64,000 nt of DNA from Dipteris shenzhenensis (Eukaryota; Polypodiophyta; Polypodiopsida; Gleicheniales): NCBI GenBank assembly GCA_047967505.1, contig CM106539.1. One strand, written 5' to 3'. Position numbers and translations under genes: made by a program. Of the stretch, positions 1 to 12,540 are shown in pieces (the stretch's first letter is position 1; each line of letters starts with the position of its first letter). Below the pieces are notes generated by a model. That model was not told the origin of the DNA and did no database searches. It saw only the letters and a program-made list of their open reading frames with translations.

Positions 1-2698
1 CTCCCGATCGCCATGTACTCCTGGAACTCAATATAGCGACCACGCCTCTGTATCTGCTGAAAATAGTGGCCACCGACGATCATGCTATGAGCATTGAAGT
101 GCATCCCATGCCCATCCACTGTATTCTCATTCAGCACACTCTTCAGCATAGAGCATCGCAACAAGTAATAATCCACACCCTCCTCATTGCCCTCCGAAGC
201 AATAACCGCGAAGATATCACCAATACGCAAAATATCTGTAAGCTGGTCATAATCTCTAGAGGAACTGAATCCCGCATCCTGATCATCATGTATCTCCTCC
301 CAAGGCTGGAAGGGAGAAAGCACTCGCCGTACCCATGGATCGGCCCATGGTATCAACTCACCTACGCTCCTGATGGAATGGAAATCAAGAGTGCCAGGCA
401 CAGATTGACAATCAAAAGGCCTCGACCGATCAAGACTCCCAATGTCCATGCACCAAAAATACCGGCTCACCACCCTATCGTCACGCGACTGAAACGAGGA
501 CGTAGCACTAGTGGATAAGTGCTGGCTGCACCACCGCACCACATCATGTGCATCCTTGAAGCGATCGGCACTGTGACGCAACTGGTATCGACGCAAAGCA
601 CGCTTCACGCAAGCACCTGCACCATCGTGCTCTCCCTTACCGTGCCCTGTCTCGAAGTAGCTCCATGTGATCGGAATGCCTGTCTCACGGTGCCATCTGC
701 AGAACCAATAAAACTGTCTAGCGGATTTGAACTGACCGCCGCAACCGTTTGACCAGATCCAGCGCCGCTGCCATGTGACACCATGATCCCTCAAGAAACT
801 ATCATGCAAAGTGAAGCAATGCTGCACAAAATGGGCATCATGCGATCGATCATCACTAATGTAGAAGTGATACTCTCGCACAATGATGCGTGAGTCCATG
901 GTGCTATCAATGCCATCCACATGAGCCTGTGCATGACGATAGCTAATGTGCACAAATATAGCAACCCCTGCAATATGGCATTGAAAAAAAAATATGACTA
1001 TTGAAATAATTCAATATAATGAGGCGGGGAAAAAATCAATACTCAATCACACGTCACCTGTTCGGAGAAATAATACTCCGATTGGATCTCATGCTATGGT
1101 GCAAAGGTGTAATTCTCCCTAAAGTCCACCACTGAGACAACCACCCCTATAGGAAATGTCCTCAAACATGCACGAAACTGACGATCCTCCCATTTCGCAG
1201 TGTGCGAGTGGCGTATGTAGCGGTACAGCTTCCCTCGAAAATAGTCAATGAATACAACACGTGGTGTCTCCTTCCCCACAAGCTGCAACCTCCTCGACTG
1301 TGCACCACCATCTAATGTCAAGGTACAGTACTCATACTGCTGCCAACGAACCATCTGCACATCACAAGTATCTAGTGCAACTCGTGGCACTCTGGCAAAG
1401 TCACCACACAAAGTACACGTGCCTTCCACACAATCAAGGGAGTGGAATAAAGCATCACCATCTTGTGTACACAATATGGAATGAATGAAGTCGCGAGGGC
1501 TAGTAGGAACCACTCCCCTATGACCATCAAGGGAACGGAATACGTCATACATCAATCCAAAATCCACATGGTAGCGACAACAGCATGTGTCACGCTCCTG
1601 AGAGCATCGCACAAACCATGGCCTGCATCGCTCAAATGACCTCTGCCCAATCTTGAACTCCGGGTGCGCCTCTACAAACTGAGTGTACAACTCAGTCTGG
1701 GTACACTCCAAAAAACATGCACCATGCTCAATGTACACACCGCGTGACACCCTCTTCCACAATGCCTTCTTGAACACCGGGGATGCTCTGCAATGCTCCT
1801 CCCAAAACTGTTGTATGAAGGACCTAGTGGAATCATCCAACAATCGATCGCTGCGAGGTGCACGACCACTCGAAGCCCAAAGAGCATCAGTCTCACTATC
1901 CTCTAGACTCTGCCTCCTAATGATGCCTGCTCGCAATGTGCGCGGTGCAATCTGAAGAAGACGTGAAGCGGTACGCACATGGCCTATCATATGAGGTCTA
2001 CTAATGGCAGCCACAATAGCACGACGTGCTGCCAAGGCATCACTGGAGTTCCTATGCTTAATAGAAGCATAGGAACGTCGAACACTGCTAAGGACCTCGC
2101 TAGATACAACCCTATCTCTACGTGCACCAAGACCAGCAAGCCTCCTACACTCTACCAAGTCAGGGTGATCAATCAGGGACGTAAGAAGAGAAGACTGCGA
2201 AGCTGGCGTGAGGTCACAAAAAAAAGACTGCACAATCTTGCTAGCACGACGACGGATAGTGGACTTCGGCAAGTCACGTCGTGAAGCAACACTGCTGCTG
2301 CAAGGTGGGGCAACGGGATCAATGGGAGATGGTAGGGTGGACGGGGGAAGGGAGGCGCCAAGCGGAGCGGGGGGAGGGGGAGGGGGAGGGGGAGGGGGAG
2401 GGGGGAGGGTGGAGGGGGAAGAGGTAGAGGTGGAGGCCAAAATGTAGGTGGCTAGGGGAAGGGCGGAGGCTAGAGGTAGGGGAGCGGATGAGCATGGGGG
2501 GACAATGGAGGTGGGGGTGGGGGTGGAGGTGGGATGTAGAGGTAGAGCTGGAGGTGGATCAGTGGTGGCAGCGCGAGCTCGAGCTCTAGAGGCTCTCTTG
2601 CGCTCACGAGCCTTCCGCTTGCACTCCTCGTCAATGAGATTTGGGGGGGGGTTCCTACATCTTTCACGTCTACTAGCTCTACGGCTTTGAGAACCCAT
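1..2698 (-). pseudogene. HGKG-family DDE-like transposase, copy A (runs off left edge)
   Basis: The minus strand reads as one gene in two exons. Exon 1 starts at the ATG at 2698 and exon 2 is open from 967 to the window edge. A GT-AG intron at 968-1050 (83 nt) keeps the frame (codon T|GG). The N-terminus is very basic, then proline-rich with a poly-Pro run, then a Cys-rich part (residues about 380-450). Catalytic-looking motifs follow: VVDFRENY (D525), EIQSEYYFSEQVT, YISDD (588-589) and ETGHGKGEHDG (E655, H658). These match an uncharacterised transposase-like family I know from animal genomes. Two defects are visible. A TAG at 1094-1096 lies where copy C reads Gln. Asn stands in SNGCGGQF where copy B has Asp (LDGAASQF). 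Otherwise the frame is clean over about 870 codons, so this copy is young. The C-terminus is outside the window. Family and frame are seen directly; the transposase role is inference from family knowledge. Confidence 0.85.
2366..2409 (+). repeat. G-rich (GGGGGA)n tract in the transposase N-terminus
   Basis: The plus strand has at least six runs of five or more G separated by single A. On the coding (minus) strand this is the C-rich poly-proline codon tract of transposase copy A. It fits the G-quadruplex pattern; formation is untested. Confidence 0.7.
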
Positions 2699-2928
2699 TC
2701 TCAATGAAAGTAGGATGGAAGGTGTGACAAAGTGATGAGGAGGCAAGAATGGCTAAGAATGGGTGAAATGAACCAAAACGTGGTGTCTTATAGAGAGCCT
2801 CAACTCATCCACTAGATTGCTCTTAGATTGCTCTTCATTATTATTGGTGGAGAGGTGCTAAGATTGATACTAATTGGCTTAGTTTTGGTGGAGAGGTCTG
2901 CTATGCCCAGAGCCGTGATCAGAGCTTA

Positions 2929-3067
2929 TACCTCGATCGAGGTATTTACTGCATTGCGCATGCATGTATGTATGAACCTCGATCGAGGTATCTGTATGTC
3001 TCCTCGGTCACATACCTCGAACGAGGTAATGTATGCCTCACCCATCATATGTACCTCGATCGAGGTA
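2929..3067. repeat. Four-fold cluster of 16-bp palindrome TACCTCGATCGAGGTA
   Basis: The palindrome occurs at 2929-2944, 2975-2990 (first base changed), 3013-3028 (centre GAAC instead of GATC) and 3052-3067. Spacing is 46, 38 and 39 bp. The cluster lies 230-370 bp upstream of the start of transposase copy A on the minus strand, between gene and presumed element end. Palindromic subterminal clusters often bind transposases, so this is a candidate binding or regulatory array; that role is inferred from position only. Confidence 0.8.
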
Positions 3068-3099
3068 TTGTATGCATCGCACATCGTCATGTGTATACA

Positions 3100-3445
3100 T
3101 CTGGCTGATGTGGCACCATGCATGGTCATGATGTGGTAATATAGTCTCTTCCTGCATGGTCATGATGTGGTACTGGGCATGACGAGTTGGCATTCATGAG
3201 GTGGTAGATGACATGGCAAATTGAGGTGGAGGGATGGTGACGTGGCCAAGAGAGGAGGTATGCCAAGGTGGCATTGTGTGATCACATGGCTGATGATGTG
3301 GAATGATGAGGTGGCACATGTGGCAGCACGTGTGGCAGCACGTGTGGCAATGTAAGGTGACATGGCAAGGAGTGATGTCACATCTGCTTGATGAGATGGC
3401 ACCACGTGGTCTAACAACGTGGCATGGTTTTGATGACTCAGCCTT
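3100..3445. repeat. Degenerate GATGTGGCA-type short repeats
   Basis: Variants of GATGTGGCA, GAGGTGGCA and GACATGGCA recur about every 20-40 bp, including two adjacent copies of CACGTGTGGCAG at 3315-3345. Very similar text recurs at 12,540-12,970. The block adjoins the palindrome cluster and probably belongs to the same mobile element as copy A, perhaps as subterminal sequence. Confidence 0.55.
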
Positions 3446-3479
3446 CCACATGGGCAGCATGCAGACTCCAAAGGCTTGC

Positions 3480-5190
3480 CACTAGGATCGGTGATGCTCC
3501 TAGCCTACCTCACCAAGCCTAATACCAAGCCTACCTTGTCTTGGTATTAGGCTTGGGTGGCCCTTTTTCACCCACAAAAGGGAGATTTCAATCTTGGAGG
3601 CCATATCGTACGTTTCCCTTGCTCAAATTTAACCAAAATTTTTTCCTCTTATTCATCATGCAGAGGACTAAAAATATTGACATTTTTGAAATGTTTGGTT
3701 ATGTTTGAGAATTACTAGATTTATTTTTAATATTCTTTGTTGATCCTCTAAGGAGTAAAAGTAAAAATTAAACTTCAATCTTCCTAAATCTAACCGTTGG
3801 ATTTGGGATTTGATGATTCAACCACACATCCTTATGTGCCTACTAGCCTTCCACCGAATTGGATTTGCTTAATTATTCAAAATACTAAAAAAATGTGGTG
3901 TGCTACTAAAATGCATGTATTTTATGACTTTATTTATTATAAATAATTATTTATAATTAGATAAATCATTCAAAAAATTACCAATAAATCAAGTTAAGCT
4001 CTACATAATGCAAAGAGACCACTTACAAAGTTTCAATAACATTTAATCTAAAATGAGTGAGAAATTTAGAATTTTATATGACACTCTTTGTTCGTGACAA
4101 ACGTGTGACCACCCTGGAACCATGCCGTGTGACACAAAGAAATTTTTTGTGTGTGCATCGAATTTTCGATCAGACTATACGATTGTGTGCACAATAGCAA
4201 GTGTGATGTTGTGTCAGAAGACTTCAAAGACTAGATCCATAGGGAAGTAGGTGAGATTTGCATTTTTGTGTGCTAAAAAGCTTGTTTTTCCACCTCCTTA
4301 TAATTGGGGAGTGAACAAAAAGTGGACACCCTTAGCTTGCTACCACCCTAGTGCAGCGCTAATTTTGACTCAGTTTCTGAAGGAAAGTTGTAGTACACTT
4401 CATGAGCTACAATTTTGGTGTTCACTATGTCTCAATCGGAGCTCTGTATCAAAAGTTATTCCATCTGCAATGTGTGACAAAATTAAGACTGCATTTTGCC
4501 ATCTATTGATGTTTGTGGTGGCTACTTCCCATGGGTATCTTCGTGAGCTCGTGCAACAAAATATGATCCATTATCTTCATCGGAAAATGAAGATGGATTG
4601 AAGGGTATGTTTTCTTTACTCATGAAGACATAGACTTGCTCTTAGAGAAACATGGGAAAGCGGCCTTCCCTAATTTTTGCCCTATTTTGGGATAAAAATT
4701 GGGGCTTTTGTGCTCTGAAGGTTCCTAAGAGTTGTGGACAGATACTCCAAGAAATTTTAAATTCTAGAAAACCCTAATTTTTTGCTAAACCCTAATTTTG
4801 CAAATTTAGGGCTTTTTTTATTATTGTATCCCTTCAGCACTATTGAAGCCCCTAGCATGTAAATCATTTGGGAATTTCCAAATTCATTTAAATTTATCAC
4901 TATTTCGCCCATTCACTTGGGAATTTTTTCCCATTTGGGCATAAGTGCTCAAATTTGAGCCTCCACCCCAACATTGCTTATTTGATTGGTGCCTAAGATA
5001 CTTTGCATTGATCGATTTCCGATTGCTTGTGGTATCTAATGCCTCTACATCGACTTTTGGGTGACTCTCACTTCGACACGTTGAGACTCCTGCGGTGATT
5101 GCTCTGTGTGTGTCTGTGTGAGAGAGAGAGAGCTCACTTTTCCTTAGTTTCTTTTAGCAAGTAGTTTTGGTTATTAGGAAGACATGCCCA
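3480..5190. other. AT-rich interval without a supported gene
   Basis: Nothing here resembles a known protein. An open frame at 4251-4601 lacks an ATG start and family resemblance. Two AACCCTAATTTT strings near 4770-4800 are isolated and are not a telomere array. Confidence 0.5.
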
Positions 5191-5980
5191 AATGCCAGCA
5201 TATGATCAATTTTCTCGTGGTGCCATTATTGGGCTTTCTGGTCGTTGTACCATGCTCGTACATTTCGACTGTATGGGCAGTCCTCTGTGGATCTCTTTCC
5301 CTATTTTTGAGCTAGTTTGTTTCGGTATGGAGGCCTTCCTCAGGCCCAATTGGACCTCTTTTATTACTGTTTTTAGTTCTAGGTAGTAGCTATCCTTCTT
5401 TGGACAACTATGAATGTACATTTTCTGAATGAAATATCTCTTTTACAAAAAAAGAAGTGTATCTGTGTGTGCGCGCACTGCTATGAGTTTTCCTTTGAAG
5501 GTGGATGGGTCAGACTTTGTGACTTTCTTCTTGGAAGGAGCATGGCTCCCTTTTGGTGTGGAAGGGCGGGAAGGCCTATGAGGATGTGGTAGTTTGGAGG
5601 ACGACATTTGGTGGAGCTAGGCCATTAGAGGGTAAATCATCGGCCAAAGGAATGGTGTTTGCTGCCTCATGTGGTTTCCAGGCCCTTTGGAGTGTCCGAA
5701 ACGGGCTGATTTTTTAATTGATTGTTGGGACTGGGATTTGTTCTGATCTGGTGAGGGCAGCGCAACGGGCCATGAGTGATATGGCTAGATTGCGAAGGGG
5801 TAGGGATCTTGAATTGGTGGGTCAAGCGCTTTAAATGGTTAATGTTTCTATGTAATAGAGAGGTCATGGGCTGGTCGTCCTTTTTGACGATCCCTGTTTT
5901 GCGTCTCCGGTATTTTTTATGCAGAATTAACTGCCCCCTAATAAAGACATCATGTTTTGATTGTCTCATGTATTACAGGT
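5190..5980. other. Possible retroelement (LINE-like) remains with A-rich tail
   Basis: At 5350-5455 the sequence ends in a short A-run after AATGAAATATCTC, like the 3' end of a retroposed transcript. At 5660-5780 the plus strand reads QALWSVRNGLIF followed by a stop, vaguely like the end of plant LINE ORF2. No domain can be confirmed. Confidence 0.25.
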
Positions 5981-6219
5981 GTAAAATTAGACCAAGCGAT
6001 CAATGGTTAAGGATATATTATGAGAGGTGGTGGCCTTCAGTCCGTATGAATGGGCCAAACGGTAAAGTATAATATGAGATCGGGACTTACGTGCCTAGAG
6101 TTCTTGTAGCACTTGACAGATGGGTTAGTGGGATTATCTCAAATGCTGGAGTACAATTGAAAATATAAAGATAAAACGGGTGGAGGCCCTCTCTCTTCAC
6201 AACCAGCGGAGCCTTTTGG

Positions 6220-6223
<4 letters not shown>

Positions 6224-6254
<31 letters not shown>
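6224..6254. repeat. (GA)n microsatellite
   Basis: About 31 bp of uninterrupted GA. Confidence 0.9.
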
Positions 6255-6256
<2 letters not shown>

Positions 6257-8290
6257 CTGAATGGAAGTATTATGAGAGGAAATGCATACAGCAGACAATT
6301 AGAAGTTTATGTTGATCTACTAGAATGGTATGAAATGGTGTATTACGAGCCCGTCCCCATACACTAGGATTTTCAAAAATTTTAGGAATTTTGAGCAAGT
6401 CGGTAGTGCCAGCAAGTCGCCATGGACCAACCAACCAGCCTTCCTTTTTGTGAGGACAAAGATTCATAGTCATTCAAAAGAGTCCCAGGGGTGGGTGGCC
6501 CAAGGCACCCTTTGCAACCACCAAAAAAGGAGCCCATTCAATGCAGCAGGTAATTCTAGCTGTCTCATTGGGACTGTCCTGTATTGCAGAGGATTCAATG
6601 CAACATGCTCAGAATTCAGTGGCGGCTGACAGTTTTAAAAAGATCATCCAGTCCATGTGACTGGCTCTAAGGCCCCCTGGTGACCCACGTTGAAACCCAA
6701 CAGGATTAATGGGAACAGAAGAGCCTGAAATATAGAATAACTATCCCAACATCATCTCATATATTTGCAACTTAAACAAAAAGCTACACTGTTTTGACCG
6801 AATAAGATGCCCATCATAGAACCCTCAGGGATCTTTGGTATTTGCATTTTTCGTGTGTGAACTTATGGATCACTGATATGCCATCTCTGTAATCACCCAT
6901 TTCCCTGCCTTCCTTACCTCTCGAACTTTGCTAAGGTGGAGAGAACATTCAAGAAACTATTGTGGAAAGGAAAAAGGGAATGGGAATTGCATACTGTAAC
7001 TTGCTTGGAATCCATAGGTTTTGCATCTACTTCATAAAGCCTACCTTTTGGTACCCCATCAAAGCTTCCTTTGGTCAGCTTGTAAATGCCTATAATGAGC
7101 TCTTCTTTGTCTTGTTTTCTGTCCAGTTGGCAGTCCAGCTATCTACATATTCTTTGCTCTTGCATCTTTTTGTTTATCTTCCTGGACTGCTTTTCCCACC
7201 TGTTTGTCTGTGTAGATTTCTGCTTCTTTCACCCTTTTTGGTGTCCAAGTTTCCTATGCTAGAAATGATTTTGGAAACACATTTGTTAATTTCCTCAATC
7301 TTTAATTCTGAGCTTTCTGTTTTCTAAATTTGTCTTGTGTGTTGTTAATCATAGTCTCCATTTGTATGACTTATTCCTGCAACTTTAGATTGGATATGTT
7401 TTGAAGTTCTTGACTAAAATCATTGCTTACCGTGTTTTTTGAAGAGGCTGCTGCTTGAGCACAAGAATCAGGTCCTTTTGAGGTCATGCTTCTAGTTTTG
7501 GCTAGTGCGGGGCAACTTCTGGGCTCCCAAAGCTGTAGTAATCAGTCCATTGGAGCAGGCTGGCTTCCCTGCCACCCTACTGTGCTGAATCATGAAGCTG
7601 CTTAATTCTTGCAGAACTGTTACCTTGGCCAGACCTAGTAAGAAGCTGATTGAAAAATAGCAGTAGGCTTGAGTAGCTCACGATTATGTTGAATGAGAAT
7701 ATTGGCCATTTAGGGCAATCTCTGACAATGGCTCCCAAGCAAGAACAATGTGCGGGTAACCTCGCAGACTAAGGATGATGAGTAGTAGTGGCATTGGACT
7801 GAGAAACTTTCCTTGCTTGAGGGACTAAACCCTTGGTTTGGGCCAAGGAGGAGCAGCTAGCCAAGAGTGCATGTCGAGGAGGAAAGAGAGAGACAGAGGA
7901 TGAGTGAAAGTGCCCGTCAGGCCCAACAACGCATCTAGTGACAAAATATGAAGAGGGGAGAGAAGAAGAGTGGAGAAGAGGAAAGAGGACACAGCTAGAG
8001 AGCACACCACAAATGACTAAATGTACACTAGATTTAGTTAAAAATGTAGAATATATACAAACTCTTTTAGGGTTAAGATTAGCGTTAAGGCATCTAACCC
8101 TTTCTTTTATAGCACTCTATTGGGTTAGTGCTATGCACATATGATCACATGATGTTAAGCATGGTTTCTCAATATCTTCCCTCACAATCAACATCATGAA
8201 GTAGGTCTTTCCTCAAGATGATGATTTTAAGGAATCGAAGAAGGACTAAGCATTACCATCACATCCCTTTAGTGGGAATGTTTTTCCTCT
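6255..8290. other. Interval without a supported gene
   Basis: T-rich open frames (for example 6962-7327) show no domain and biased composition. The right end (about 8000-8290) should contain the 3' end of the Copia element read on the minus strand, but no LTR pair could be matched by eye. Confidence 0.45.
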
Positions 8291-8293
8291 GCA

Positions 8294-11200
8294 TCAAACG
8301 AAAAGCTTGTCAATGTTTCTGGAAAAGCTCTTTACCGAGTGGAAGATGTCTAAAACATTTTTTTTAATATCACAATGCTGTAGTGTGATGATACCAAGTA
8401 ACACTTTTTCTCTGATGAAGTGCTCTATGACATCAATGTGCTTTGTCGTGGAGTGATATATTGGATTCTTGGCCAATGCTTAAGCTGATTAATTATCACA
8501 ATATATTATTGTTGGCTTTGATTATCAGAGTTATTTGTTTTTGACAATAGGTTTCTGAGCCATATAGCTTCACATGCACTTGTAGTGAGTGCTTTATATT
8601 CTGCTTCAGTTGAAGATAAAAAAACAGTTGGTTGTTTATTTGACAACCATGATATAGCACCTTCATCAAGGAAAAATGCATATCCCCGTATCGATCTCTT
8701 GATCTCATGATCTCCGGCATAGTCACTATCTACTATGATTATGTAAGCTGTGTCTAATCCACACAAGCGTGCCTCTTGTCATACGTGCGTGGCTTATGCT
8801 AGTTGTATTTTCAATTGTTCGGTACTTCCAACTACCCAGTTGTTCGGTACTTCTGGGATGCCCAATTGTTCGTATTTTCGGTTGTTCGGTGCTTCCGGCT
8901 GCCCAGTTGTTTGGTACTTCTGGGATGCTCAATTGTTTGGTACTTCTAGATATTCGAATGCTCATTGTGTTTCTAGATTATTGGTTCTTGATTTGCAGGA
9001 TCATTATGGGCCTTTCTATTGTGTTGCTATGGCTTTCTTACACTATGAAAGCGACATTTCAGCCCTGGCTTTATAGACATATCAAATTCGATACTTCAGG
9101 ATGCTCGAATGCTCATTGTGTTTTTGGATTATTAGTTCTCGATTTGTAGGAACTTTATGAGCCTTCCTATTGTGTCTCTATGGCTTTCTTACACTACCCA
9201 AGAGACATTTCAGCCTTGGCTTTGTGAACATCTCAAATCGCCCCTCCATACTCATCTTTGGAGTGACCGAAGCAATATCCTTATACATTCATCCTTGGTA
9301 CAATAGAAACGGACACTTGAATATTTGTTGTGTTCATATATAGTGCATGAAATCAGTCATCTTATGTGGATGAATTGTGCAAAACATGAAGGCATGATTA
9401 TAAAGTTTTGAGGAGGTTTGACCAGATTGAACTTGGAGACAACAAGCACTACTATTAAGATGAAGAGCTCAAACATCGAACTTGGAGATCTCAAGCGCTG
9501 ATTATGCATCATCACTATGTCAAACAAGATGAGATTTCTAGGAAGATTTTTCTATTTTTCACACATACTTTGCAGTATATCATGCACCAAACATAGTGCC
9601 TATACTTTGCAATGTACTATGGATAAGTGCTTGTCTTATGCCCTTGTACTATCCAGCATTACACTGTATCATTCAAATTGGCATATGGCCAGCCTTTGCA
9701 TATATATTTTCACATAGATATATATAGTGGCTCAAGCATTATCTTTAGATATAATGACCTTTTGGTTGATGGGATCATATGACTTGTATGCTTTGCTTTC
9801 TTCATTGTGGCCAACCATGATGCATTAACATGACTTCGCATCTTTTTTTTTGCGATGATCATCATGTATGTGGACATATGTTATGCAACCAAATTTGCGT
9901 AGATATCCAATGCGTGGCTTGTGTCTAATGAATGCTTCATAAAGTGTCATAGCCTGAATCGGTTCGGTAGGAAGCTGATTAAGCAAGTAGTTTGCAGTGG
10001 CTATTGCTTCTGTCCAACATTGATTCGGAAGATACTTCTCATTGAGCATTGCTCTAGCACTGTTTGCTAAAGTATCATTCTTCCTTTCAGCTCTTGCATT
10101 CTGTTGAGGAGTATCTGTATAAGTGAATTGTCTTCGAATGCCATGACTTTTGTAAAAGTTCATGAATGCGAAAGACATGTAATCACCTCCTCTATCTGAT
10201 TTCATGAGTTTGATCTTTTTGCTTGTCTGGTTTTCAGCCATCGCTTTGAATTCTTGAAATCTGGAAAACACTTCAGATTTCTCTTTCAAAAGTGACCCAA
10301 CAATATTTGTTGTAATCATCGATGAAAGTCAAGTAGTAAACTGCTGTGGGTCTGGGCATAACCCCATACATATGTGTGCATCAAATCAAGAATACCTCTT
10401 GCTCGAGAGGTGCTTTTGACAAAGTTGATTCGCTTTTGTTTGCCGAAGCAGCATGATTCACAAATTTTTTCAAGGAACCGAGGCTTAGGAATTTCAATTG
10501 CCATATTCTAATTTTTTATCTCTATCAAGCTTTTGAAATTGACATGTCCATATCTCTTGTGCCATTTTGCAAAAAGTAGCATATGTTGCGATTGAATAGA
10601 CATGCCATGTGAATATGATACTGAAGCTAGCGTTTTGAACAAGCGTCCTTCCTTGACTGCTTTTTCTACTAGTAGATATCCTCTGGATTTGTCTCTAATC
10701 CTACATTCATCTCCATCAAAGATGACCCAATAGTTGTGTTCTACTATTTGACCAATTGACAAGAGGTTCTTGCTGAGTTGTGAAACAGAGAGTACATCTT
10801 TCACCAATCCTTTCGTACCAGTGAGATTGTTCATAGGGACAATGCCTTTCCCTTCAATTGGATTTAGTATATTATCTGTAGTGTAGATAACTTTCTAAAG
10901 TCCTAATAACTTTATCTCTTTGAACCATTCCTGATGCTTTGTCATATGAGATGATACTTCGTTGTTGATATACCAAGGATCCTAATCTGCTTGGTCGACT
11001 TAATAACCGAATTTTCCTTTCGAATTGCAATCAGTGTCAAGATAAAATGTTTCAGTCTTATACATATCCTCACCTGCAAGGAACATCTTCTTAGGTTCAT
11101 TGGCATAATGATTATGAATTGAATGTCCACCACATTGATTTTCTCTTCTTCGAAAATGCCCTCGATTGCTATTGGATTGTAAATGTTTGACACGTTGGTG

Positions 11201-12063
11201 GATGCATTCCCTCATCCTTGAAATCTTCCTCTGTTGGAATGATTTCCTCTTTGCTGATGCTGATGTTACTAAGGATGATTCTGACTTTGTTGTTGATGAT
11301 GACCACTTCGCTGGAATGATCTGCCTCTGCCTCTATCTGAAGCTGTGAATGCTCAATCATTAGAATGACCTTTGCATGTGAATGGCTTGCATCCTAAGTT
11401 CTTCACTAAGTAAAACTGATTGAAGTTCTTTCAGTGTCGGAATTTGCCGTTGGATGGCAATACTCTAGACTAGATTCTTGTATCCCTCTCTAAGTCCATT
11501 CAGGATGACTTGAACCATTTTTGCGAGATTCCTGATCTCTCCTGCTACTACGAGTTGATTGTTGTAATCCTTGATCTTGAGTACGTAAGCATGATCGGTT
11601 TCACTGTGATTGCGAAAACTCTAGTTTATCTGGTTTCTCAGTGTGATAATGTTGGAAGTGTTCTTAGACTCATAGAGAGTTGCGAACATATCCCATGCTT
11701 CTTTTGATGTCTTAATGGTGTTGAGCTATCCTAGCATGATATCTTGCACATTGTGCAGATGATATGCATACTTGTCTTTCTTGTCACATTCTACCTGTGC
11801 TTGGGCAATGGCAGTATCTACTACTACAGGTGCGGACATTGTTGGTGAGGCTGTAGATCCTGCTATTGCTTGCTGGTGGTACGATAACAGGTGGAGTAGA
11901 GCTACTGCTGGCTGGATTGTCCAATGGTCTAGGGGTAGACCCATCGACATACTCTCATGTCATGAAGTACAAGAATGGTCTCCATTCGGTATTTCCATGT
12001 GCCGTAATTTGAGTTGCCTAGCTTAGCAGATGCCTCCAAATTGAGGTTGCTAGTCGTAGACAT
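8294..12063 (-). pseudogene. Decayed Copia (Ty1) gag-pol with reverse transcriptase missing
   Basis: Read on the minus strand from the ATG at 12063. A gag start (MSTTSNLNLEASAKLGNSNY) is followed by a protease-like segment (MFLAGEDMYKTETFYLDTDC, about 11,040-11,110). The GAG pre-integrase motif KWHKRYGHVNF lies near 10,550 and the integrase zinc finger (CESCCFGKQKR) near 10,450. The integrase core at 9825-10,319 has KSDRGGDYMS and NARAERKN. RNase H follows at 8506-8766 ([22 protein letters not shown]), with the tail KHIDVIEHFIREKV at 8294-8476. Multiple stops and frameshifts split the frames. The reverse transcriptase that should lie between integrase and RNase H is absent; 8770-9820 holds repeats instead. 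Order of domains is typical Copia. Not functional. Confidence 0.9.
8806..9239. repeat. Minisatellite plus 151-bp tandem duplication inside the Copia remnant
   Basis: At 8806-8950 units of about 20-30 bp built around TTGTTCGGTACTTC and TGCCCAGTTG repeat five to six times. At 8938-9239 a 151-bp unit (ATTCGAATGCTCATTGTGTT onwards) occurs twice in tandem. The tract sits where the reverse-transcriptase domain should be. Confidence 0.75.
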
Positions 12064-12540
12064 GGTTCAAGAAATGTACTCAAAGTGTGTGTGAAATCAC
12101 TGTCTGAATCATTTGCAAAACAGTGACTGTGTCAAGTGAAATATGAATTGTCGGTGAAGATAGAACTATAATATATAGTCAAATATGTTACAAGGCTTGT
12201 GGCAAATGATGTCAGTAATAGCCAAGAGGCTTTACTAGGCTTGAAATGATGTGCTCAATGCTGAAAAATAGCCAAGAGGCTTTACAATGATGGCATGTGT
12301 GTGTGAAATCATATCATGTGCTATCTACCCCCACTGAACAATCGATCAAACCTCTGAACACTCGGAAGTGTGCTCATTTAACTGTGAGATGTCAGGTTTC
12401 AGGTAATGTAATGGTGTGAAACTACATGTGAGCAAAGGGACTAACTCTGAGTAGGAACTATTTTCCCGAAATGTGCGCATGATGTGAGGAGCACGTAGAG
12501 CACAAACGATCAAAAAATTTTCCATTTTGGAGCACCCTCA
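12064..12540. other. Leader/LTR side of the Copia remnant
   Basis: This lies directly upstream (minus sense) of the gag ATG and should hold leader and 5' LTR. The string ATAGCCAAGAGGCTTTAC occurs twice, near 12,219 and 12,267. No primer-binding site was recognised. Confidence 0.4.

Noticed and set aside
66-752. Two plus-strand open frames at the left edge
   Set aside because: They are antisense to the open second exon of transposase copy A, whose motifs (YISDD, GHGKGEHDG) identify the true strand.
4770-4810. AACCCTAA-like strings suggesting telomere DNA
   Set aside because: Only two separated copies inside TTTT-rich sequence; not a tandem telomere array.
6962-7327. 121-residue hydrophobic open frame
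   Set aside because: It comes from T-rich DNA, has biased composition and no ATG-context or domain support.
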